Shown here: in pieces, positions 1-6,953 of the stretch | How positions within the stretch are numbered: position 1 is the stretch's first letter | Layout: each line of letters begins with the position of its first letter | Origin: Dehalococcoidia bacterium | GTDB taxonomy: Bacteria > Chloroflexota > Dehalococcoidia > Lucifugimonadales > JAGWBF01 | NCBI GenBank assembly: GCA_021296025.1 | Contig: JAGWBF010000034.1 | Location: 501 to 14,655 of the forward strand | Reading direction: 5' to 3' | DNA length: 14,155 nt | Program-made: the position numbers and the translations under genes | Notes under the pieces: model-generated | The model's input: only the letters and a program-made list of their open reading frames with translations | What the model was told of the DNA's origin: nothing | The model's database searches: none

Positions 1-7
1 GAGGGTG

Positions 8-1234
8 CTAGTCCAGGAAGCGCATGAACACCTGGTTACTGAGGAACAGGCTGGCTTCGGTCAGCTTCAGCTTTCCCCCGTCTTCCTCCAGGAGGCCATC
101 CCGGACTAGCTGGGCGACCTGGTCCCCATAGACCTCCACAGGGAGCCTGCCGAAGCGCTTGCGAAAACCCTCTGGGTCCAGTCCCTCCAGGAGCCTCAGG
201 CCCAACACCATGGTTTCAGCCATCTCCGTCCGGTTGTCGATGGTCTCGCTGCCCCCCAGGGGCCCCTGTTCAGACAGCAGTTCCCAGGCCATTCCCCCAA
301 CTGACAAATAAGCTTCAGGTTCCCACTGCCTGGACCGCTGGATGTACTGGCGGGGCGAGGTTACATCCCAAAATCTGCGACCATCCAGGGAGGAGTGGGC
401 CCCCGGGCCTACGCCCAGGTAGGGGCCGTTTTCCCAGTAGGCCATGTTGTGGACGCTATGGCGCCCCGGCACTGCCCAGTTGGATATCTCGTAGTGGACG
501 TACCCGGCACCTTTCATGGCGGACCTGGCATGGCCATACATGTCCGCGCACAGATCCGGGTCAGGTGTGGGCAGGCTCCCCTCATCAACCCATCTCTTAA
601 GTGGGGTGCCCTCCTCCAGGGTGAGGCAGTAGAGGGATAGGTGTTCGGGCGCCAGGTCCAGGGCCGAACCCAGGCTGCGCTCCCACTGGTCCAGGGTCTG
701 GTTGGGCAGCCCATACATCAGGTCAACGTTGATGTTGGAACAGCCTGCGCTGCGGGAAAGCTGGAGCGCTTCCCTGGCTTGGTCTGCAGTGTGGCGTCGC
801 CCAAGCATCTGTAGGAGGCTGTCGTCCAAGGCCTGAACGCCGATGCTGAGGCGGTTCATCCCCAGGGACAGCATGGATTCCAGGAAGGCAGATGTTACGT
901 CGCCCGGGTTGGACTCCAAGGTGACCTCGGCGTCGACGCCGAGTGGGAAGCTGGCGCGCACAGCATCCATGATGGCCTCGACCTGGCCCGCGGCCATGTA
1001 GGACGGGGTGCCTCCCCCGAAGAAGATGGTATTGAGCCTGGGATGGTCCAGCAGCCCGCCCCACAGGCGGACCTCCCGTACCAGGGCATCCACATAGGGG
1101 GCTTTCATCTCCTCGATACCCTGGTAGGTGTTGAAGTCGCAGTAAGGGCACTTGCTGAGACAAAAGGGGACGTGCACGTACAGGGAGATACCGTTGGGGA
1201 ACCTGGGGTGTTCGGGCGGGACTGAGGTTGTCAT
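8..1234 (-). CDS. hemW: HemW-like radical SAM heme chaperone (HemN/CPO-related)
   Basis: A 408-residue radical SAM protein, close to the usual HemW length of about 380-400. The cluster motif CxxxCxxC is at C25, C29 and C32. It is followed by D33-F34 rather than the fourth Cys found in true coproporphyrinogen dehydrogenase HemN, which is the accepted distinction for HemW. The SAM-contacting GGGTP is at 73-77, an ESNPGD strand at about 107-112, and a HemN C-terminal winged-helix region covers about 330-405. By family knowledge HemW binds heme and a 4Fe-4S cluster and delivers heme to cytochromes; older annotation calls it oxygen-independent coproporphyrinogen III oxidase. The ATG lies 6 bp after the ychF stop, and the only SD-like AGG overlaps that stop codon, suggesting translational coupling. 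The gene is complete; its stop is at the very edge of the window. Family assignment is firm; HemW rather than HemN rests on the motif. Confidence 0.93.
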   Translation of the reverse strand: MTTSVPPEHPRFPNGISLYVHVPFCLSKCPYCDFNTYQGIEEMKAPYVDALVREVRLWGGLLDHPRLNTIFFGGGTPSYMAAGQVEAIMDAVRASFPLGVDAEVTLESNPGDVTSAFLESMLSLGMNRLSIGVQALDDSLLQMLGRRHTADQAREALQLSRSAGCSNINVDLMYGLPNQTLDQWERSLGSALDLAPEHLSLYCLTLEEGTPLKRWVDEGSLPTPDPDLCADMYGHARSAMKGAGYVHYEISNWAVPGRHSVHNMAYWENGPYLGVGPGAHSSLDGRRFWDVTSPRQYIQRSRQWEPEAYLSVGGMAWELLSEQGPLGGSETIDNRTEMAETMVLGLRLLEGLDPEGFRKRFGRLPVEVYGDQVAQLVRDGLLEEDGGKLKLTEASLFLSNQVFMRFLD

Positions 1235-1240
1235 GGAAGC

Positions 1241-2338
1241 CTACACGTTGAACAGGATGTTCATAACGTCGCCATCCTGCACCACGTAGGATTTGCCCTC
1301 CAGCCGGAAGCGTCCCTCCTTCTTCACGTTGGGGATGGACCCCCAGCGGGCCAGGTCCTCGTAGGTCACGACCTCTGCCCTGATGTAACCCCGCTCCATG
1401 TCCGAGTGTATCTTGCCGGCCGCTCCTGGCGCCTCGGTTCCCGCCTTGACCGTCCAGGCCCGTACCTCATCGGGACCCACGGTAAAGAAGGAGATCAGCC
1501 CCAGCAGCCTATACGAGGAGCTGACTACCTTCTCCAGGGCCGGCTCCCCCACATCCATGCTGCTTCGGAACTCGGCTTCATCCTCGGGGGGGAGCTGGGC
1601 CAGCTCCATCTCCAGCTTGGCGCAGAGGCTCAGGGCCGAGACCATGGACACTCCCGGGCCTGCCTGCATCCAAGAGGATAAGTCGGGTTGGCTGTCCTGC
1701 CCATCTTCGTCGGAGTTGAAGACCAGCAGCAGGGGCTTGCCGGTGAGGAACTGGTAGTTGGAAAGGAGGGTGTGCTCGTCGGAGGACAACTCCTGGTCCC
1801 GCAGGGGAACGCCCCCTTCCAGCTTCTCCCTGACCCTGCCGAGGAGATCCGCTTCCCTGAGCAGGTTGTCCCGCTCACCGGCCCGGGCGCCCTTCATCCC
1901 AGCTTCTATCCGTGCGATGCGTCGCTCCAGGATCACCAGGTCCGAGAGGGCCAGCTCTTCCTGCATAGCTTCCACATCCCGGAGGGGGTCCACGCTGCCG
2001 GATTCGTGGGGTACCGAGGGATCATGGAAGGCCCGCACCACGACGATGAAGGCGTCCGCCCCCTGGAGCAGGTTCAGGTACTGGCCTCCGATACCCTGCC
2101 GGTCGCCTCCTTCGGCAACCGCCGGGACATCCCAGTAGGTGACCTCAGCATGGACTACCTTCTTGGGATTGTAGATGCCTGCCAGGGTGTCCAGACGGGC
2201 ATCGTGCATGCGGGTGGTCCCCACCAGGACATCCTGGCGGGAGCTGCCGGCGGTCGAAGCCTCGGACCTTCCCCGGGTCAACGCCGAAAGAAGGGTGCTC
2301 TTGCCGCTCTGGGGGAACCCTATAATCCCTATTTCCAC
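1241..2338 (-). CDS. ychF: YchF/Obg-family P-loop ATPase with TGS domain
   Basis: 365 residues, matching the usual YchF length of about 363. The P-loop is GFPQSGKST at 7-15, where most YchF proteins have GxPNVGKST. G3 is degenerate (DVP at 70-72). The G4 position is NSDE at 208-211 rather than NKxD; an NxxE motif is the known reason YchF prefers ATP over GTP. A helical insertion (about 115-185) follows, and a TGS domain occupies about 280-365, ending in GDVMNILF. YchF is a ribosome-associated ATPase linked to stress and translation control; the exact role in this lineage is unknown. The start is GTG (MEIGII reads GTG GAA ATA); no clear SD precedes it. It follows the DUF4349 gene by 65 bp and leads into hemW with a 6-bp gap. 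The divergent P-loop suggests a lineage-specific YchF, but the domain order supports the call. Confidence 0.92.
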   Translation of the reverse strand: MEIGIIGFPQSGKSTLLSALTRGRSEASTAGSSRQDVLVGTTRMHDARLDTLAGIYNPKKVVHAEVTYWDVPAVAEGGDRQGIGGQYLNLLQGADAFIVVVRAFHDPSVPHESGSVDPLRDVEAMQEELALSDLVILERRIARIEAGMKGARAGERDNLLREADLLGRVREKLEGGVPLRDQELSSDEHTLLSNYQFLTGKPLLLVFNSDEDGQDSQPDLSSWMQAGPGVSMVSALSLCAKLEMELAQLPPEDEAEFRSSMDVGEPALEKVVSSSYRLLGLISFFTVGPDEVRAWTVKAGTEAPGAAGKIHSDMERGYIRAEVVTYEDLARWGSIPNVKKEGRFRLEGKSYVVQDGDVMNILFNV

Positions 2339-2367
2339 AATCAGTAAGCATACAAGCTGCTACGGGA

Positions 2368-2399
2368 GGCCCACAAGGGCCGGGAGCAGTACGACTGCT
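2368..2399. other. Two tandem small hairpins between DUF4349 gene and ychF
   Basis: GGCCC/GGGCC (2368-2372 and 2377-2381, 4-nt loop) sits next to AGCAGT/ACTGCT (2385-2390 and 2394-2399, 3-nt loop). Both fall in the 65-bp gap between the two minus-strand genes. Neither is followed by a T-run in the direction of transcription, so this is not a classic intrinsic terminator. It could be an RNA processing or stability element, or chance in GC-rich sequence. Confidence 0.3.
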
Positions 2400-2403
2400 T
2401 AGC

Positions 2404-3570
2404 CTAGGTCTCGCTCCGCCGTCTCCGTCCGAGCCGGTAGCTCAGGAACAGGAACCCGGCCATAGAGCCCACAAAGAGCACGCTGCCGACGGTGATGGCG
2501 ATGATCACTGAGTCACCCAGCCCGCCCGCCTCGACCAGGGTGACTTCCACCGAGGCGTCGGGGTCGTCCAGGTATTTCAGCCCTTCCTCATCAAGGACGG
2601 TGCCTTCCTCCAGGCTCTTGAATACGACTTCGCCCATGGCTTCGATCGCTGACAGGGCTCCCCGAAAGTCATCCCTGAGGAGTTTCAAGACGATGTACGC
2701 CCGTTCCTCCCCGCTGTTGATGGTCACGACCACCTGCTCCAGCTCGCCCGCAAATCTCCCGACCAGGGCCTTGATCTCCTCCGTGGAGGCGCCAACATCG
2801 TCGGTTTCCACTTCCAGCATCGCCGACGGAGGCGAACCTGTGCTGGCGCTGGAGAACAGGGAGATGTATATGGTGGACAGGTCTATCCTGCTCTGAAGGA
2901 AGTTGATCTGCCCCTGGAGACGCTCAATCTGGGAACGCACACGGCTTAGCTCCCGCTCTATCCCCAGGACATCTGCCACGCTATCCGCCCTGGCCAGCAG
3001 GTCCAAGAGGCTCTGTTCTTCCCGGGTCGATGCGTTGAGGCGGGCCTTCAGGTCTATGAACTCTTCGGTAACATCCTCGCTGCTGATGTTCTGGCCGGGC
3101 ACGTCACCAAGCCGGGAGAGCTGCTCCACGACAGTATCGAACCGGTCCTGGGGCACCCTCAGGGTTATGCTTGCGCTCTGCCGGCTTCCCACGCCCGACG
3201 TTGACAGGTTCTCGATGAAACCGCCGTTAGCGTCGGCGATCATTCTGACGCTGGCTGCGGCCTCGGGAACCAGATCCACTTCTATGGACATGGATGCCGT
3301 GGATATCACATCTCGCTGGGCATCCTGGAGCTGGCCCGCAGATGCCTCCACGACCAGCTCCTTGGCCTCGGCTTCGAAGGCTCCCGACATAGCCATCGTG
3401 GACTCCATGCTTTCATCCATGAAGGCCATGCCATCGTCCCTGGCACCGAGGAATTCCATCTCCTCTGTGAACCCGTCCGCCACCGATGCTTCCTGGGGCG
3501 AGTCGTTTCCCCCACAGGCGAGGGCGAGGACTGGGACTAACATTAGCGCCAGCATCAACAGCGTCTTCAT
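2404..3570 (-). CDS. DUF4349-family membrane-anchored lipoprotein
   Basis: 388 residues. A short signal peptide ends in a lipobox LALAC with the lipidated Cys at 19, followed by an acidic, Met-rich stretch (30-70). The DUF4349 region runs from about 86 to 240: a beta-rich segment, the NISSEDVTEEFIDLKARL-type motif at 161-178, and a heptad coiled coil at about 180-230. A single C-terminal membrane segment (354-377) is followed by the basic tail RLGRRRR. The protein would therefore be held at the outer face by lipid and again by the C-terminal helix. DUF4349 proteins are common in Chloroflexi, Firmicutes and Actinobacteria; their function is not established. A strong SD (GGAGG, read from 3580-3584) lies 9 nt before the ATG and supports the start. 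A second beta-alpha-beta-like segment (about 290-320) resembles the first one (134-156), hinting at an internal duplication. Confidence 0.85.
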   Translation of the reverse strand: MKTLLMLALMLVPVLALACGGNDSPQEASVADGFTEEMEFLGARDDGMAFMDESMESTMAMSGAFEAEAKELVVEASAGQLQDAQRDVISTASMSIEVDLVPEAAASVRMIADANGGFIENLSTSGVGSRQSASITLRVPQDRFDTVVEQLSRLGDVPGQNISSEDVTEEFIDLKARLNASTREEQSLLDLLARADSVADVLGIERELSRVRSQIERLQGQINFLQSRIDLSTIYISLFSSASTGSPPSAMLEVETDDVGASTEEIKALVGRFAGELEQVVVTINSGEERAYIVLKLLRDDFRGALSAIEAMGEVVFKSLEEGTVLDEEGLKYLDDPDASVEVTLVEAGGLGDSVIIAITVGSVLFVGSMAGFLFLSYRLGRRRRSET

Positions 3571-3639
3571 AGCGTGGTGCCTCCTTCTGAGTCGCGGGCT
3601 GTGTAGCGGTCTGGGCGGCGAATACGCCCCATCAGAAGC

Positions 3640-3668
3640 TAAGACGGAGGGTCATTCCCGAAAGTTCC
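3640..3668 (-). promoter_or_regulatory. Candidate ECF-sigma-type promoter for the DUF4349 gene
   Basis: Read on the minus strand, GGAACTT (3668-3662) and GTCTTA (3645-3640) are separated by 16 nt. This resembles the GGAACTT / GTCTAA pattern of sigma-E-like ECF promoters, and would start a transcript about 60 nt before the lipoprotein ATG. The -35 box overlaps a direct repeat of TTCGGGAA with a 10-bp period (3655-3662 and 3665-3672 on the plus strand). The match is by eye only; sigma specificity in this organism is unknown. Confidence 0.33.
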
Positions 3669-3694
3669 CGAATCCCCACACCCGGCAGCTTGGG

Positions 3695-4090
3695 TTAAAG
3701 GCCGCCTTCCCCTTCATCCACTATGCGATAGGTTGAATCGACAACCTTGGAGGGGTCGCCGCCGGGGGAGCTGGGGGACGATTTCGAGGAGGCTCTCCAG
3801 GGGGCGTAATCTGCCACAACATGGGCCGGGGAAAATCTGATGAGAGCCCAAACAGCCAGCATCAGCAAAAGGACATCTTCGATAAGGCCAACGCCAAAGG
3901 GCAGCACATCGGGAACGACGCTCAGGGGAATGACAAAGTAGACCAGGGCCGTTGGGACCAGCAACCTCAACAGCAGGGGGACCCTGGAGTCGAAGGTGAG
4001 CTTCCACACCAAGTATACGGTCCTGACTATCCTGGGCAGGTAGAGGGGGGACAACATCAGCATAATGTGAATGACCAGGCGCCACAGCAT
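3695..4090 (-). CDS. YkvA-like DUF1232 small membrane protein
   Basis: 131 residues. The DUF1232 signature is plain: IPLSVVPDVLPFG at 54-66 (P55, P60, D61, P64), followed by the acidic pair E71-D72 and a hydrophobic helix to about 85. Hydrophobic stretches at about 5-18, 40-58 and 67-84 indicate membrane association. The C-terminal 40 residues are polar, Ser/Pro/Gly-rich and probably disordered. The function of this family is not known. The gene reads divergently from holA and is separated by 124 bp from the DUF4349 gene downstream. The ATG start is the first in frame after the AT-rich divergent promoter region, and the preceding SD is weak. Confidence 0.8.
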   Translation of the reverse strand: MLWRLVIHIMLMLSPLYLPRIVRTVYLVWKLTFDSRVPLLLRLLVPTALVYFVIPLSVVPDVLPFGVGLIEDVLLLMLAVWALIRFSPAHVVADYAPWRASSKSSPSSPGGDPSKVVDSTYRIVDEGEGGL

Positions 4091-4113
4091 TGATGGTACC
4101 TCAAGCTCTCTTC

Positions 4114-4124
4114 TTGATAATCAA
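4114..4124. promoter_or_regulatory. Small palindrome in divergent promoter region
   Basis: TTGAT-A-ATCAA is a perfect 5+1+5 palindrome next to the -10 candidates of both divergent genes. It could be an operator, but it is short and AT-rich. Nothing else indicates a regulator. Confidence 0.25.
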
Positions 4125-4152
4125 TTATAATCTTCCTCATCTAAACTTTGAA
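4124..4152 (-). promoter_or_regulatory. Candidate sigma-70 promoter for the DUF1232 gene
   Basis: On the minus strand TTCAAA (4152-4147), a 17-nt spacer, then TATAAT (4129-4124) gives a perfect -10 box with a partial -35 box. It lies about 34 bp upstream of the ATG at 4090, in the only AT-rich patch of this region. Confidence 0.42.
4126..4131 (+). promoter_or_regulatory. Candidate -10 box for holA
   Basis: A perfect TATAAT on the plus strand lies 35 bp before the holA ATG. No convincing -35 box is at the proper spacing. It overlaps the minus-strand -10 box because the AT-rich core reads well on both strands, so the two promoters may compete for polymerase. Confidence 0.4.
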
Positions 4153-4166
4153 GCGGTCCCCTTGCC

Positions 4167-5231
4167 ATGCCCAGCTATGTGATCTACGGCGATGAATACC
4201 TGGTGTCCCGGGCCCTCAAGGATATGGAGGTCCAGGTCGGCCCTCCCGAATCCCTGGATGCCAACTGTCATCGCCTTTCCGGCGCCCAAGCCCGCATAGC
4301 GGAGCTTAAGGGCATTTGCGCGGCCGTCCCCTTCCTCGCCGACCACCGCCTCGTGATCGTGCAGGGGCTGCTGGAAGGGTACGAGAGCTCGACCGGCGGA
4401 CGGCAGGGGGCAGGGGCCCAGGTCAGGCGAAGGGGCCAAGGTGGGCAGGACAGGCAGGACCTTGGGGAGTGGGCGGGGCTCGCGGATTACATCGGAGAGG
4501 AGATGCCCCCCTCCACCCTTCTGGTGTTTGCGGAGCCCAAGCTGGCCCACAACAACCCCCTGCTGACCAGCCTCCAGGGGGTCTGCCAGGTACAGGAGCA
4601 TCCGACCCCCGCAGGGGAAGGGCTGTCCAGGTGGATACTGAAGACGGCTAACGACAAGGGTGCCCAGATAACGCCCGGGGCCATCCGCATCCTCGGGCAG
4701 CTCATCGGCACCAACCTGTGGATGCTAGACAACGAGCTGGAGAAACTGGCCCTCTACGCCGGCGAATCCTCCATCCAGGAATCCCACGTCAACCTGCTGG
4801 TCTCGGAGGCAAGGGAGTCCAGCATCTTCGCTGGGGTGGATGCCCTGCTGGATGGGAGGCCCAGCAACTGCCTCAAGATAATGCACCGCCTGGTAGCCGA
4901 CGGGGCGGAGTTCCCATATCTTGTCGTAATGATCGCCCGCCAGTTAAGGCTGGTGACCCTGGCCAAGGACCTGTTAGAGGGGGCCTGCCCTCCCCAGGAG
5001 ATAGGGCGCCGCCTGCGCATCACCCACGAGTTTGCCCAACGGCGCACCCTAGAGCAGGCCAAGCGCTTCCCCTGGCCGGTGCTGGAGCAGATGTACGCAG
5101 CCCTTCTGAAGGCAGACCTATCGGTGAAGAGGGGCGACATTCCCCAGGATGTTGCCTTGGAGCTAATGGTGGGCGAGATGTCCACTTTCGTGGCTAGCGC
5201 TCGCGGCACCCCATCCCGCAGCAGGGGTTAG
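4167..5231 (+). CDS. holA: DNA polymerase III subunit delta
   Basis: 354 residues, the typical length for HolA, the clamp-loader subunit that opens the beta sliding clamp. The N-terminal nucleotide-binding-like domain starts with YVIYGDEYLVSRAL (4-17). A strand STLLVFAEPK is at 116-125. The lid-like domain has ITPGAIRILGQLIG at 168-181 and NELEKLALY at 189-197. The family-typical IFAGVDALLDG is at 220-230, then the collar domain with ARQLRLV at 257-263 and KADLSVKRG at 315-323. A Gly/Arg/Gln-rich stretch at about 76-95 looks like a low-complexity loop insertion. The ATG choice fits the family N-terminus; the preceding SD is weak. The gene stands alone on the plus strand and its stop overlaps the stop of the convergent ABC ATPase gene by 4 bp. 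Confidence 0.9.
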   Translation: MPSYVIYGDEYLVSRALKDMEVQVGPPESLDANCHRLSGAQARIAELKGICAAVPFLADHRLVIVQGLLEGYESSTGGRQGAGAQVRRRGQGGQDRQDLGEWAGLADYIGEEMPPSTLLVFAEPKLAHNNPLLTSLQGVCQVQEHPTPAGEGLSRWILKTANDKGAQITPGAIRILGQLIGTNLWMLDNELEKLALYAGESSIQESHVNLLVSEARESSIFAGVDALLDGRPSNCLKIMHRLVADGAEFPYLVVMIARQLRLVTLAKDLLEGACPPQEIGRRLRITHEFAQRRTLEQAKRFPWPVLEQMYAALLKADLSVKRGDIPQDVALELMVGEMSTFVASARGTPSRSRG

Positions 5232-6220
5232 GTCACACCTGCGACGCTTGCGCTTTCGTGGGGGTTGTAGCACGCCACCCAGTGGGCGGGGTCCATCTCT
5301 ACCAGGTCCGGCTTGGGCTCGGTGCGGCACTCGTTGATGGCCTTGGGGCACCTTGGCAGGAAGGGACACTGGGCGGGAAGGTTCAACATGTCCGGGGGGT
5401 TCCCGCCTATGGGAGCGAACCTCCTCTGCTCCCTGTCCATCCTGGGCAGCGAGCCCAGAAGCGCGCCGAGGTAAGGGTGCCTGGGCGAATGAAACAGGTT
5501 GACCACATCGGTGCGCTCGACGATGTCTCCCGCGTACATGACGGCAACCTGGTCCGCCATCTGGGCAACGACTCCCAGGTCGTGGGTGATCAGCACCATG
5601 GATGAGCCCTGGTCCTTGCAGTAGGCCTTAAGGTACCGCAGTATCTCGGCCTGTATGGTCACATCCAGGCTCGACGTCGGCTCGTCGGCTATTATCACCC
5701 TGGGCTTGAGAGCCAGAGCCATGGCCAGCACAACCCTCTGACACATTCCACCGCTCAGCTCGTGGGGATAGCGGTACACAACCTCCCGGGGCTCGGGCAG
5801 TCCCATCTCCCGCAGGCTCTGCAGGGACAGGTTGGTGGCCTCCCTCTTTGATAACTCGGTGTGGGCCAGGATCTGCTCCTCGACCTGGTTCCCCACCCGC
5901 ATCACGGGGTTCAGGGCAGCCCGGGGGTCCTGGGGGATGAAGACGATATCTTTGCCCCGGATTCTCCGCAGATCATCTTCTCCCGCCTGCATGAGGTCCA
6001 GACCATCGAAGGTGGCGGACCCGCTTTCAACCCTTGCGGTGCTGGGCAGCAGCTTCAGAACAGCCAGTGCTATAGTGCTCTTTCCGGCGCCGCTTTCACC
6101 CACCAAGCCCAGGATGCTGTCCTCTTCCAAGCTAAAGCTTGCTCCATTGACAGCCTTGACCTCCCCCTCACCGGTGATGAAGCGTATGACCAGATCCCTT
6201 GCTTCCAGCACAGCAGCCAT
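5228..6220 (-). CDS. OppD/DppD-type oligopeptide ABC transporter ATP-binding protein
   Basis: 330 residues, standard for OppD/DppD. Walker A is GESGAGKST at 41-49, the Q-loop Gln is Q97, the signature LSGGM is at 155-159 (then C160 in place of the usual R/Q), Walker B is VIIADE at 175-180, and the switch His is H213. The C-terminal oligopeptide-type extension carries C285, C291, C298 and C317; in a Thermoanaerobacter DppD structure equivalent Cys residues bind a 4Fe-4S cluster. Family role: energising import of peptides or similar solutes; substrate cannot be told. No permease, binding protein or OppF partner is nearby, so it is an orphan subunit here. Its ATG follows the PHP gene's stop with no gap, and its strong SD (GGAGG, 6232-6228) lies inside that gene, so translation is probably coupled. 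Confidence 0.92.
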   Translation of the reverse strand: MAAVLEARDLVIRFITGEGEVKAVNGASFSLEEDSILGLVGESGAGKSTIALAVLKLLPSTARVESGSATFDGLDLMQAGEDDLRRIRGKDIVFIPQDPRAALNPVMRVGNQVEEQILAHTELSKREATNLSLQSLREMGLPEPREVVYRYPHELSGGMCQRVVLAMALALKPRVIIADEPTSSLDVTIQAEILRYLKAYCKDQGSSMVLITHDLGVVAQMADQVAVMYAGDIVERTDVVNLFHSPRHPYLGALLGSLPRMDREQRRFAPIGGNPPDMLNLPAQCPFLPRCPKAINECRTEPKPDLVEMDPAHWVACYNPHESASVAGVT

Positions 6221-6892
6221 CTAGATACCTCCAACGTGGGCGATGGTGGGCGCATCGCGCAGGCACACAGCCTGGTACAACCCGCCCCTAATCCCCCGAA
6301 TGAGGTCCTCCAAGTTCTTCACCTCGATATCGAACCGGGTGGCTGCCGAGCCGATGTGCTTCGTCCGATGCCCATCGCTGGAGCCTATCATCCCCATATT
6401 CAGACGCCGGGCCAGGTCAGCGGTAAAGGCGGTATCACCCGCGGTCGCCCTCCCGTTCAGGCCCTCTATGGCATCGCACAGGCCGAAGAGTGGGTCGGCA
6501 CAGGCCTGCTCCACCATGCTTGCGTATTCGGCCTCCAGGTGGGCCCGCTCCCTGCGGTACCTGCGACGATATGGGTGGGCAGCAATCATCACCCCGCCCG
6601 CTCCATCGACATGCCTCCGCAGGAAGTCGGGCTTGTGCATACCAAACAGGTAGGAGTCCAGCCCGAAGACCAGCACATGTCCCGCATCGGTGTTCACCTC
6701 GCAGCCGGGCAGCACAAGGAAGCTGTGCTTATCAGCCAGGGCCTTCACCTCGTCCGGGTCCCAGAAACGATCGTGCTCTGTCAGGCATACACCATCGAGG
6801 CCCGCTTCCTTGGCAGCTTCGATCAGATCGTCAGGGGACATGAAGCTGTCATCGGAGCTGGGAAATGTGTGGGTGTGCATGTCTATGAGCAC
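6221..6892 (-). CDS. PHP-domain metal-dependent phosphoesterase
   Basis: With the proposed start it has 223 residues. PHP motifs appear in order: HTH (H6, H8), LTEHD (about 40-44), the Glu of GCEVNT (about 63), AHPY (about 105-108), and the final SSDGH (about 171-175). These are the metal ligands expected of a PHP hydrolase. COG0613-type relatives act on nucleotides or nucleoside phosphates, but the substrate here is unknown. I chose the GTG at 6892 because the protein then begins V-LIDMHTHT, the usual family N-terminus. An upstream ATG (6997) would add 35 residues without family resemblance and overlap the preceding gene by 44 bp. The SD for the GTG is weak (GGGG about 9 nt upstream). It is the middle gene of a minus-strand trio and abuts the ABC ATPase start. 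Confidence 0.85.
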   Translation of the reverse strand: MLIDMHTHTFPSSDDSFMSPDDLIEAAKEAGLDGVCLTEHDRFWDPDEVKALADKHSFLVLPGCEVNTDAGHVLVFGLDSYLFGMHKPDFLRRHVDGAGGVMIAAHPYRRRYRRERAHLEAEYASMVEQACADPLFGLCDAIEGLNGRATAGDTAFTADLARRLNMGMIGSSDGHRTKHIGSAATRFDIEVKNLEDLIRGIRGGLYQAVCLRDAPTIAHVGGI

Positions 6893-6953
6893 TAGGCAGC
6901 CCCCGATATGGCAGGGGAATCCCCGGAGCAACTTGAGATGGGAACGTCGAGAA

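Noticed and set aside
8..1234. Oxygen-independent coproporphyrinogen III dehydrogenase (hemN)
   Set aside because: The fourth Cys after CxxxCxxC is replaced by Phe, the HemW pattern.
1688..2347. Plus-strand open frame of 219 codons opposite ychF
   Set aside because: Shadow of a strongly conserved P-loop ATPase gene with no domain of its own.
2368..2399. Intrinsic terminator after the DUF4349 gene
   Set aside because: Hairpins are present but no T-run follows on the minus strand.
4405..4450. G-quadruplex in holA
   Set aside because: There are several G-runs but one loop of about 15 nt separates them, longer than usual for a stable quadruplex.
5861..6895. Long plus-strand open frame of 344 codons opposite the ABC ATPase and PHP genes
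   Set aside because: It runs across two conserved genes on the other strand, has no family resemblance and no SD.
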